64,000 nt of DNA from Callipepla californica brunnescens (lineage: Eukaryota; Chordata; Aves; Galliformes; Odontophoridae), in the NCBI GenBank assembly GCA_023055505.1, contig JALIRH010000049.1:372001-436000 (forward strand), in the 5' to 3' direction. Positions 1 through 9,800 of the stretch are shown piece after piece; position 1 is the first letter of the stretch, and every line of letters begins with the position of its first letter. Both the position numbers and the translations under genes were made by a program. The notes below the pieces were generated by a model. It made no database searches and was not told the origin of the DNA. It worked only from the letters and a program-made list of their open reading frames with translations.

Positions 1-916
1 GGATGGATGGGTTCCATATCTTCCGTCTGCCAAATTAGAGCCACAAGAAATAGATTTCTTAGGATCTATAAAAATGGACTTCTGCCTGAGATTCCATTCT
101 ACTGGAAAAAATAAAACCAAACTATGGGATGTCAGTCCCGTAGACGCAGCCATCAATAACCAAACTCTGTGGTGTAATTACACCTCACCCAGCCTTTCAA
201 AATCAGTAAATGCTCCTTTACAGTTACCAGATGGAGTTTTCCGTAGTTGCGCTGACCGGGCATGGCCTGCCATTCCTTCTTACATTAGAGGTGGGCCATG
301 TAGTCTCGGGCGTTTAACCATCCTTACCCGAAATGAGACAACTGTCTTGCAGTGGAGAAAGAAATATTCTCATCACCGTTTTAGGAGAATGACCCACACC
401 TTCAGATCAGATTGTGATGATAACATGAAGTTTTGGAACAGGGAGACCATAGGAGCCGTTTCCTTTTTCACACCGCAGGTTGCTGTTGCTAAAGCTTTGG
501 CAACACTGAACAAACTGGGTTCTTGCTTAGCAAAACAAGGAAATGCCACTAGTTTAGCTTTAACAGGTCTTTTACTTGATGCGGACAGTGTCAGACATGC
601 TGCGCCACAAAATTGCGCTGCTACTGATTTCCTACTTCTGGCGCAAGGCCATGGCTGGGAGGATTTCGAAGGAATGTGCTGCATGAACCTGTCAGAACAT
701 TCCGTTTCAATTCAAGCAAGTATCAAGACCATACGGGATGGAGTGAAGAAACTGCAGGAACAGAGGGATTGGGACTGGTTGGACAAATTATTCTCGGGAT
801 GGGGGTCTCACCGGATGGCTCCACAGTATCTTAAAAATGATGTGCTACATTGCGATGATCGTTGTAACGCTTTTGCTGTTACTTCCTTGCATTTTACAAT
901 GTGCGCAAAAAGATGA
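1..916 (+). pseudogene. env: Alpharetrovirus-like env, 3' part (copy A)
   Basis: The frame is open from the window edge to a stop at 914-916. It encodes the end of the surface subunit and most of the transmembrane subunit of an avian-type retroviral envelope. Visible parts are a furin-like cleavage site (RFRR), a hydrophobic stretch behind it (PQVAVAKALATL), a conserved LLLAQGHG segment and the paired cysteines of GMCC. The partner cysteine expected six residues before the CC pair (CX6CC family motif) is Trp here. The membrane anchor is not in this frame: a hydrophobic stretch lies in another frame at about 820-900, so a frameshift precedes it. It differs from the copy at 15,661-16,576 at one residue. 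Confidence 0.85.
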
Positions 917-962
917 TTGACAATGCTACAAAGAAAATATTCATAACAGAAAGGGGGAGAAG

Positions 963-1321
963 TGGGTGATGGCAAAAGTGGGAGTCAGACGGAACTGTTA
1001 GCTAAGCAGGAATCAGGCCATAAACCTTGGACGTAGGCTGTGTAAAGATAAGCTGATAAGCTTGAGACAACCATGTCTAAGGAGTGAAAAGAAACAGAAG
1101 ACAGTAATGGATAGCAATAAGAAACTGTTTGTTTAGATGACTAGGAGTGTTTTATATTCTTGACCTGTTAACACTGAGGAGTGTAAATTCCCTCAATTAG
1201 ATCCTTGTAGCTTCCCCCAGTTAGATCCTAACACACACTGCTTCTCTGTCTATCTAAGCTTTGAGTTGTTGCTTAATAAATGGAACATTAGCTAGCATCA
1301 AGCTGGGTTCCCGACCCTTCA
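963..1321 (+). mobile_element. 3' LTR of the alpharetrovirus-like element (copy A)
   Basis: A purine-rich tract (AAGGGGGAGAAG) at 951-962 precedes TGGGTGATGG, the likely U3 start. AATAAA lies at 1,275-1,280, and TTTATATT near 1,151 could serve as a TATA box. The right end is uncertain: TTCA at 1,321 or AACA at 1,329. The 10-bp minisatellite begins at once after it, with no recognisable target duplication. Confidence 0.7.
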
Positions 1322-1463
1322 TTGTAACAGTCTGTGGGTCTCTCTGGGTCCCGCTATGGGTCCCAATATGGTTTGCTGTGGGTCACTGTGGGTCCTGCTA
1401 TGGGTCGCTGTGGGTCTCTATATGCCCCAGGAGATCCCTAAGGGGCTGCAGTTCCCCTCCACG

Positions 1464-1484
1464 CCACCAGGGGAGGGGGCGCTC
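1464..1484 (+). promoter_or_regulatory. CTCF-like site 1 (variant)
   Basis: CCACCAGGGG is followed by AGGGGGCGCTC, a CTCF-like core with a short internal expansion. CTCTCACGTG with an E-box follows directly. It is the weakest of the four sites because of the expansion. Confidence 0.4.
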
Positions 1485-1765
1485 TCACGTGATGTCTCTG
1501 TGCCTTCCTATTGCTCTCTGAGGTTTTCTATGGGTCGCTGTGGGTCCCGGCATGGGTTGCTTTGGGTCAAGCTGTGGGTCACTGTGGGTCGCTGTGGGTC
1601 TCGCTATGGGTCACTGTGGGTTGCTGTGGTTTGCTATGAGTCTCTATGGGTTGCTGTGGGTCACGCTATGGGTCCCAATAGGGTTCGCTGTGGGTCGGTG
1701 TGGGTCCTGCTATGGGTCTCTACGTGCCCCAGGAGATCCCTAAGGGGCTGCAGTTCCCCTTCACG

Positions 1766-1780
1766 CCACCAGAGGGAGCT
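1766..1780 (+). promoter_or_regulatory. CTCF-like site 2
   Basis: CCACCAGAGGGAGCT agrees with the known CTCF core (CCASYAGRKGGCRS) apart from one position near the 3' end. It has the same orientation and the same surrounding 100-bp motif as the other three sites. Confidence 0.5.
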
Positions 1781-2012
1781 CTCACATGATGTCGCTGTGT
1801 CTCTACGGCTTCCTATTGCTCTCTGTGTTTTCCTATTGGGCGCTATGTGTCGCTATGGGTCCCAATATGCTTCGCTGTGGGTTACTGTGGGTCACTGTGG
1901 ATCGCTATGGGTTGCTATGGATCGCTTTGGTTTGCTGTGGGTGCTGCTATGGGTCTCTGTGGGTCTCTAAGGTTCCCAATGGATCCCTAAGGGGCTGCAG
2001 TTCCCCTCCACG

Positions 2013-2027
2013 CCACCAGGGGGCGCT
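2013..2027 (+). promoter_or_regulatory. CTCF-like site 3 (perfect core)
   Basis: CCACCAGGGGGCGCT is a perfect match to the CTCF core consensus. CTCTCACGTAATG follows. This is the strongest of the four sites; binding is inferred from sequence only. Confidence 0.65.
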
Positions 2028-2799
2028 CTCACGTAATGTCGCTGGGTCTCTAGGGCTCCTTATTGCTATCAGTGGTTTCCTATTGGGCGCTATGGGTCGC
2101 TGTGGGTCACTATGAGTCGCTATCGATCTCTGTGGGCTGCTACGTTTTGCTGCGGGTCTCTATGGGACGCTATGGGTCACTGTGGGTCTTGCTATGTGTA
2201 TCCATGGGTCGCTATGGGTCGATGTGGATCGCTATAAGTCTCTACATGTTGCTAAGGGTTGCAATGGGTCGCTGTGGGTCATGCTGTGGGTGTCTGTGGG
2301 TCCAGCTATGGGTCATTGTGGGTCGCAGTGAGTCGCTACGGGTCTCTTCGGGACGCTATGGGTCACTGTAGGTCCTGCTATGGGTCGCTGTGGGTCGCTT
2401 TGGGTCTCTATGGGTCTCAGTGGGTCTCTGTGGGTCACTGTGGGTTGCTATGGGTCGGTGTGGGTCGCTGTGTGTCGCGGTGGGTCGCTATCGGTCACTA
2501 TTGGTTGTAATCGGTCTCTGTGGGTTGCTGCGAGTCGCTGTGGGCCCCCCTATAGGTTGCTGTGGGTCGGCTGGGTCGCTATGGGTTGCTGTGGATGGCT
2601 GTGTGTCGCTGTGCCTCTATGAGTCGCTATGGGTTGCAGTGCGTCGCAATGGGTCAATGTGGTCTGTTACGGGTCGCTGTGGGTTACGCTGTGGGTCCCA
2701 ATATGGTTCGCTGTGGGTCAGTGTGGGTCCTGCTATGAGGCGCTGTTGGTCTCTATGTGCCCCAGGAGATTCCTAAGGAGCTGCAGTTCCCCCTCCACG

Positions 2800-2814
2800 A
2801 CACCAGGCGGCGCT
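2800..2814 (+). promoter_or_regulatory. CTCF-like site 4
   Basis: ACACCAGGCGGCGCT is close to the CTCF core and is followed by CTCTCACGTGATG with an E-box. Same orientation as sites 1-3. Confidence 0.5.
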
Positions 2815-3310
2815 CTCACGTGATGTCGCTGTGTCTCTGTGGCTCCCTCTTGCTCCCTGTGGTTTTCCATGGGTCGCTGTGGATCGCTATGGGTCCCAAT
2901 GGATCGCTGTGGTTCCTGGCATGGGTCGCTATGGGTCAAGCTGTGGGTCACTTTGGGTTGCTGTGGGTGTCTGTGGGTCCAGCTATAGGTCACTGTGGGT
3001 CTCAGTGAGTCGCTGTGGGTCTCTATAAATCGCTGTGGGTAACTATGAGTCTCTATGTGTTTCTATGGGTCGCTGTGGGTCTCTATGGGTCGCTGTGGGT
3101 CCTGCTGTGGGTCACTGTGGGTCGCTGTGTGAGCTATCGGTCTCTGTGGGTTGCTGTGGTTCCCCCTATAGGTTGCTGTGGGTCGGTTGGGTCGCTGTGG
3201 GTCCCGCTATGGGTCGCTGTGAGTCTCTATGGGTCGCTGTGGGTCTCTATGGGTCAGTGTGGGTCACTGTGGGTCAGTGTGGGTCGCTGTGGGTCCCGCA
3301 GAAGGCGGTG

Positions 3311-4345
3311 TGCCCAGAGCGAAGCCACGCCCAGCTATGGGGCGGATGTGGGGCAGCTACGGGGCAGCCATGGGTCACCATGGATCTCCATGGGGTCCCT
3401 ACGGATCTCAATGGGGTCTCCACTGATCTCAGTGGATCTCAATGGGGTGGCTATGGGGCAGCTGTGGGGCAGCAATGGGGCACTGACCTATTCCCCTCAG
3501 AATGCCGCCACTGCATCTCCTCCACCTCCTGCGGGAGCACCTCTGTGGGGCAGAACTCTGCCCCACACCTTCACCCCAAACATCCACACCACAGCTCAGC
3601 CCCACAGCGCTGCCCCACATCCCACACATTTGCCCCACATCTCTGCCCCTCATCCCCTGGCCACACAGCTCAGCCCCACATCCCACAGCTCAGCCCCTCA
3701 TCCCACACCTGGCCCCAGAGCTCAGCCCTGTGGCTCTGCCCCACACATCTGCCCCAAACCCCACACCTGGACCCACAGCTCAGCCCCACATCCCTCAGCT
3801 CTGCACCACAGCTCAGCCCCTCACCCCACACCTGGCCCCAGAGCTCAGCCCTGTGGCTCTGCCCCACACATCTGCCCCAAACCCCACACCTGGACCCACA
3901 GATCTGCCCCACATCCCACACCTCTGCCCCACGGCTCAACCCCACAACTCAGCCCCATAGTGCTGCCCCATATCCCACACCTCAGCCCCACGGCTCAACC
4001 CCAATCTGCACATACCTGCCCCACATCCCACAGCTCTGCCCCACATACCTACCTGCCCCACAGATCAGCCCCACATTCCACAGCTCTGCCCCATGGATCA
4101 GCCTCACATCCCGCAGCTCAGCCCCGCATCTGAGCCCCACATCTGCTCATACCTGCACCACACCTCCGCCCCCCAACCGCCACAGCTCTGCCCCACGGAT
4201 CCACCCCACAGCTCAGCCCCGCATCCAACAGCTCTGCCCCAATCAGTGCACCTGGACCCACAACTCTGCCCCACAGCTCTGCCCCAAGCCTGGACCCCAC
4301 ACCCACGACCCCAGCCCCAAATCCCTGCCCCATAACCCCATAACC
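3311..4345 (-). repeat. C-rich minisatellite, inverted relative of the 11-bp array
   Basis: About 3,335-3,490 still reads GGGGCAGCTATGG-like on the plus strand. From about 3,500 the units are CCCCACAGCTCAG, CCCCACATCCCACAG and GCTCTGCCCCACA, i.e. the reverse complement of the GGGGCAGCTGTG family that forms the large array at 37.3-47.9 kb. A 120-bp internal duplication is visible (about 3,690-3,780 against 3,817-3,905). Overlapping open frames of 372 and 437 codons cross this stretch, but they are repeat translations. Confidence 0.85.
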
Positions 4346-4735
4346 TGACCCCGGCCCCATAACCGCCCCTCCCGCCCTGCCACTGACCACGTGCTCTGCT
4401 TCCAGCTCCGCTTCCACCATGCGGCCGCTTCCGGCCCCACGGCACAGCTCGGTCAATCACAGCACAGATCGGCAGCGGAAAGGGCGGGGTGTGGGGTAGT
4501 GAGGCGGAACAGTGCCACTGGAACGAGGCACGATGACCGGAAATGACTGAAACTTCTGGGAGCGCGGATTTCCGGCAGCGAGCGGGGCATTGTGGGTAAG
4601 GAGGCGGAAGCACGCCTGGAAGTGGGAAACCGGAAGCCAGTGGGAAGCGAGTGGGCATGGCCAACGTTAAGCCTCGCATTCGAGCCACGCCCCAACGTGC
4701 AATGACCCGAAGTGACCCCGATGTGACGCAAAATG
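4346..4735. promoter_or_regulatory. CpG-rich promoter-like island (copy A)
   Basis: A non-repetitive GC-rich block between minisatellites. It carries several ETS-type cores (CTTCCGGCC near 4,427, ACCGGAAATG near 4,537, TTTCCGGCAG near 4,569, ACCGGAAGCC near 4,630) and a near-perfect ZNF143/Staf-type site on the minus strand at 4,582-4,599 (TTACCCACAATGCCCCGC). An ATG in good context (TTCCACCATGCGG) lies near 4,418 on the plus strand, and a minus-strand ATG near 4,420 opens an acidic frame (MVEAELEAEHV) that runs on into repeat. I cannot tell which gene, if any, it once served. Confidence 0.55.
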
Positions 4736-4866
4736 ACCCCAAATATCCCAGATTACTTCCAACACTTCTTGGAAGCGCTGCGCCCCAAAGGGCCTCAAAA
4801 TGACCCCAAAGTGACCCCAAAACCCTATAACGACCCCATAAGGACCATATCAAATCCCCTATGGGG

Positions 4867-5124
4867 TCACTTCTTGGTGTCTCTGCAGGCCACGATGCAG
4901 CACTGCACCCCAAAGTGCTCCAGAGTGACCCCAAAGTGACCGTAAATCGGCCCTAATGACCCCAAAAAACCCAAATCCTGGAACGGCCCCAAAACGGCCA
5001 CACGGGGTCGCTTCTTCTTGGTGTCCCTGCAGGCCACAACGTAGCGCTGTGCGACGTTGAGTGGCGATGAATATCCGTCAGCGTACAACGTGTCCTCAAA
5101 CAGCACCGAGGAATCATCCTGCGG
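4867..5124 (-). pseudogene. SGF29: SGF29-like terminal coding exon (copy A), stop-loss extended
   Basis: On the minus strand a splice acceptor (CTCTATAACAG) is followed by a frame starting PQDDSSVLFEDTLYADGYSS and continuing PLNVAQRYVVACRDTKKK. This closely matches the C-terminus of SGF29, the double-Tudor subunit of SAGA and ATAC that binds methylated H3K4. The family protein ends shortly after VACKEPKKK. Here the place of the stop reads CGA, and the frame runs on for about 35 codons. It ends at a second, partial copy of the same 3' end (IVACRDTKK then TGA at 4,867-4,869), so the end of the exon was duplicated locally and the first stop lost. The Tudor-domain exons that should lie upstream are absent from the flanking sequence. 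A relic exon is more likely than a working gene. Confidence 0.75.
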
Positions 5125-5129
5125 CTGTT

Positions 5130-5660
5130 ATAGAGCAATTATGGGGTCAGGGGGAATTTATGGGGTCGGGAGGAAAGCAATGGGGTCAGGGGGAATTATG
5201 GGGTCAGGGGGAATTTAAAGGGTTGGAGGGGGAACAGGGGAACTAATAGGGTCAGAGGGGAAATTAATGGGGTCACGGGGGGAACAGGTGAATTATGGGG
5301 ACGCGGGGAAAGTAATGGGGTTGGGCTGATGTGACCTCAAACAGCACCGAGGAATCGTCCTGCGGCTGTTCTAGGGCAATTATAGGGTCGGGGGGAATAG
5401 GGGAAGTAACAGGGTCAGGAGGTGAAGTAATGGGGTCACAGGGGGGAATTGATGGGGTTGGGGGGGAAATTATAGGGTCATGGGGGGGAATTATGGGGTC
5501 GGGGGAAAATTGTGGGGTCAGGGGGGAACTAATGGGATTTGGGGCTGACATTTGGGGGAAATAATCGGATTCTGGGGCTGATAATGGAGATTTTGGGGTG
5601 GAATTGCAGGATTTTGGCGCTGAGTTTTGGGGTCAGATATCGACATTATAGGGCTGGGTT
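5130..5660 (+). repeat. G-rich minisatellite (ATGGGGTCAGGGGGAATT type)
   Basis: Irregular units of about 18-24 bp (ATGGGGTCAGGGGGAATT and variants) lie around the SGF29-like pieces. They look like an intron minisatellite of the kind common in avian microchromosome genes. Open frames here (GSGGEVMGSQGG-like) are repeat translations. Confidence 0.8.
5333..5376 (-). pseudogene. Second partial SGF29-like exon piece (copy A)
   Basis: About 45 bp repeat the start of the terminal exon with its acceptor (minus strand: ...AACAG then codons for PQDDSSVLFE), 243 bp from the main copy. After FE the sequence changes to GTCACATC and repeat. It shows that the exon start was copied along with the surrounding intron minisatellite. 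Confidence 0.65.
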
Positions 5661-5708
5661 ATGGGGTCCGTTCGTGCCCTTTTGGGGCCGGGTTCTGTGC
5701 TGTGGGTC

Positions 5709-6324
5709 CTAAAACTAAAGAGAACCCTACCCCTTCCACTAAACCTTCATCTACATCCCTAACCCTTACCCTAAACCTAAATCTACACCAAAACCTAACC
5801 CTAACCCTAACATGTCTTCTAACTGTAAAACTAATGCTTCACCTAACCCGAACTGAAACCCTAGGATTAAACCTTACCTAACACCTAGCTATATTCCTAA
5901 CCCTATCCTGAAACCTAACGTTAACCCTAACCCTAAAAACAACTTGGAACCAAACCCTAACCCTAACCTAACCCTTATCAGAACCCTAAATCTAATCCTA
6001 ACCGTTACCTTAATTTAACTCCAATTCTACCTGAAATCTAAATGGGACCTTAAAACCAACCCCAAATTTAAGCCCAACCCTAAGCCTAACACAAAGCATT
6101 AGATTACCACAGCCATCACCTAACTTCTAACCCTGACCCTAACACTAATACTAAACCAAAACAGATTCCAAATACTAACCCAATTCCTATTCTGAAACCC
6201 AAAACTATTCCAAAAACAAACCCAAGGCCTAACCTTTCTCTCACTCTAACAATCAAAGAAAACCTATTCCTAAACCTAATCCTAAATCTAGTCCTAATCC
6301 TAACCCTCACCCTTAATCTAACCC
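5709..6324 (-). repeat. Degenerate telomere-like repeat (CCCTAA on plus strand), copy A left part
   Basis: Strongly diverged CCCTAA/CCTAAC units. The stretch includes GCATTAGATTACCACA at 6,096-6,111, the reverse complement of a signature that recurs in the TTAGGG-orientation blocks at 11.9, 56.8 and 63.5 kb. Confidence 0.9.
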
Positions 6325-6898
6325 TGTCAACGGTTTACCGGGCTGGATCGGCCCGGTTCCGTGACGATTGCTGCGGGGACCCACGGACCCACGCCCCAGG
6401 AAAGGGCAAGGAAAAAGGGAAAAGGGAAAAGGGAGATGGGCCTAGAAACAAAACAGCGGCAACGATCTGAGGAGGAAAGCTAATTTACTAAATAAGATAT
6501 TAGAAAACAAAATAACACAATATAATACAATGTAATTGGAATTGAGGCTAATGAATCAAACAAAATGAGCAAGAGAGAGTGTCCGATAAACCGAAGGCCT
6601 TACGCTAACGCTGAAGGCGATACGGCAGTGAGCACCCACTGCTGAGTCGATCCCGAAGGAAAGAGAGTGTCCCGTGACCGCTGAGGGTTTTTATCTGTTC
6701 CCTCTGAGCGGAAAACACGTAAAAATACAAAGCATCGCAAAGTCCTCTGGGGAATGTAGTGCTTCTTCTCTTCTCAGACAGGTATACCTGGAATTATCAA
6801 TGATCTATGGAGCTGGAGTATTAGCTCTTCAACTCCTAATGCAATACATGATGTTATGATGTGGAATACCAGTACCAAAATATCATAAAACCATGACA
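6325..6898 (-). mobile_element. Solo LTR, ERV-L-like, antisense (copy A)
   Basis: The block reads TGTCAACGG...CCATGACA on the plus strand and is flanked on both sides by AACCC (6,320-6,324 and 6,899-6,903), a 5-bp target duplication. It is clearly related to the LTR of the minus-strand provirus at 51,763-52,305: shared stretches include GTCCCGTGACCGC, TTTTTATCTGTTCCCTCTG and ATGTGGAATACCAGTACC. The target duplication shows that the element inserted into existing telomere-like DNA and later lost its interior by LTR recombination. Confidence 0.9.
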
Positions 6899-9800
6899 AA
6901 CCCCAACCCCCACCCAGAAGCTAACACTTAGCATTGTACAATACCTAAACGTACCCCTAATCCTTATCACTAAACCTAAAAGGAACCTGAAACATAGTGC
7001 TAAATCTGACCCGAACCCTAACCCTAAACTTCATCCTATTCCCAAACCTCGCCCTATTCAGAACCCTATTCCTAACCCGAACACTAACCCTTACTCTATT
7101 ACTAACTTGAAGACTAACCCTAACAATGAACCAATTCCTAAACCTTTTCCTTCCTCCAAATTGATTCCTAACACTAACCCTAACCCTAATCAAACCCGAA
7201 CCCTATTCTTAACCCTAAATCTAACCGTATCCCAATCCCTAACTCTTACCATAACCCTAACCCTAAGTCTTACTCTATCACTAACCCTAACCCTACATTA
7301 ACCCTATCCTAACCCTAACCATAACCCTAACCTAAACCTAATCCCAATCCTAACCCTAACCCTACCCTAACCCCTAACACTAATCCCCTAAACCTTACCA
7401 CAACCCTAACCCTGAACCCTAATACTACCCTAACCCTGAACCTAACCCTAATCCTACCCTAACACCAACCCTCACCCTAACCCTAACCCCTAACCCTAAC
7501 ACTAATCCCCTAACCCTAACCCCCTAACCCTAACCCTAACCTAACCCTTACCCCAACCCTAACCCCTAACCATACCCTAACCCTAACCCTAAACCCTAAC
7601 ACTACTCTAACCCTGAACCTAACCCTAATCCTACCCTAACACCAACCCTCACCCTAACCCTTACCCAAACCCTAAACGTACCCTAACCCTAACACTAACC
7701 CTACCCTAACTCTAACCCTACCCTAACCCTACCCTAACTCTTACCCTATCCCTAACCCTAACCCCTAACCCTAACCCTTACCGTAAATTCTAATCCAACC
7801 CTAACCCTTACCCTAACCCCTAACCCTACCCTAACCCTACCCTAACCCTCAAATCTAACCCTAATTCTACCCTAACCCTAACCCTACCCTTAACCCTGAC
7901 CCTAACCATACCCTAACCCTTACCTAACCCTAACTCTACCCTAATCCTTAACCCTAAACCTACCCTAACATTTACCCTAACCCCTAACCCTTACCCTAAC
8001 CCCTACCTAACCATAACTCTAACACTAACCCTAACCCTACCCTAACACCTAACCCTACCCTAACCCTGTGCTAACCCTAACCCTGACCCTGACCCTGACT
8101 CAAACCCTACCCTTAACCCTGACCCTGACCCTAACTCTACCCTAACCCTTACCTACCCCTAAGCCATAACCCTAACCCTAACACTAACCCTAACCTAACC
8201 CTAACCCTACCCTAACATTTACCCTAACCCCTAACCCTTACCTAACCATAACCCTAACACTAACCCTAAACCTAACCTAACCCTACCCTAACCGTGACCC
8301 TAACCCCTATCCCCAACCCGTAAGCCCTAACCCTAACCCTGTCCCTAACCCCAACCCTACCCTAACCCTAACCCCAACCCTACCCTAACCCTAACCCTGC
8401 CCCTAACCCTAACACTAACCCCTAACCCTACCCGAGCCCTAACCCCTAACCTTAACCCTAACCCCTAACCCATACCCTACCCTAACACTACCCTACCCTT
8501 ACCATAAACCTACCCTAACTCTACCCTTACCCTAACCCTACCCTAACCCTAACTCTAACCCTACCCTAACTCTAACCCTATCCATAACCCTAACCCTACC
8601 ATAACCCTATTGATGGACCCTAACCCTACACTAACCCTAACCCCTTACCCTAACACCTAACCCTAACCCTAAACCTTGCCTAACCCTATTGATGGACCCT
8701 AACCATAACACTAACCCTACCCGTAATCCTACCCCTAACCCTTACCCAACCCTAACCCTAACCCTAATCCAACCTAACCCTAACCCTAACCCTACCCCTA
8801 CCCATACACCTAACCCTAACCCCTAACCCTAAACCCTAACCCTATTGATGGACCCTAACCGTAACCGGAACCCTAACCCTAACTTTACCCTAACCCTACC
8901 CGTAACCCTACCCCTAACCCTTACCCTATTCTAACCCTAACCCTAACCCTAACCCTACCCTAACCCTAACTCCTAACACCTTAACCCTAATCCTAACCCC
9001 TAACCCTTACCCTACCCTAACCCTACCCCTACCCTACCCTAACACTAACCCTAACCCTAACCCTACACCCTAACCCTAACACGAACCCTACCCTAACCCT
9101 ATCCTAACCCTACCCTAATCTAACCCTAACCCTATTGATCGACCCAAAACCTAACCCTAACCCTACCCTAACCCTAAAACCCTAACCCTGACTCACACCC
9201 TACCCGTAACCCTGACCCTAATACTTACCATAACCATTATCTAACCCAAACCCTACCCCTTAAACCTAACCCTAACCCTACCCTAACCTTTACCCTAACC
9301 CTAACCCTTACTTAACCATAACCCTACCCTAACACTAACCCTAACCCTACCGTAAACCCTAACCCTTAACCCTACCCTAACCCTTACCCTAACCCTACCC
9401 TAATCCTAACCCCTAACCCCAACCCCTAAGCCCTTATCCTGCCCCTAACCCTTACCCCACCCTAACCCTAAACCCAACCCTACCCTAGCCCTAAACCTAC
9501 CCCAGCCCTAACCCCTAACCTTAACCCTAACCACTAACCCAAACCCTACCCTAACCCTAACCCTACCCTAACCCTACCCTAACTCTAACCCTAACGCTTA
9601 CCATAACCCTAACCCTAAACCTTACCCTAACACTAACCCTACCCTAACCCTAACCCTGACACTGACCCTAACCCCTAACCCTAACCCTTACCGTAACCTC
9701 TAATCCAAACCTAACCCTAACCCTACCCTTACCTTAACCCTACCCATACCCCTACTCTTACCCCTACCCCTACCCTAAACCTACCCTAACCCCTAACCCT

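Larger units (their letters stand above)
1330..3310 (+). repeat. 10-bp G-rich minisatellite (GGGTCGCTAT type)
   Basis: Degenerate tandem units of about 10 bp (GCTGTGGGTC, GCTATGGGTC, TCTATGGGTC, CACTGTGGGT) fill the stretch. GGG runs separated by 7-base loops repeat on the plus strand, a canonical G-quadruplex pattern. A longer motif of about 100 bp, containing CCCCAGGAGATCCCTAAGG and a CTCF-like site, is embedded four times (about 1,420, 1,726, 1,969 and 2,752). The open frames here are only translations of the repeat (GSLWVAVG-like) in all three frames, so I do not call proteins. Confidence 0.9.

Noticed and set aside
3015..4348. Overlapping 372- and 437-codon open frames
   Set aside because: They are translations of 10- and 11-bp minisatellites in different frames, with the same short peptide repeats and no domain, and both strands are open.
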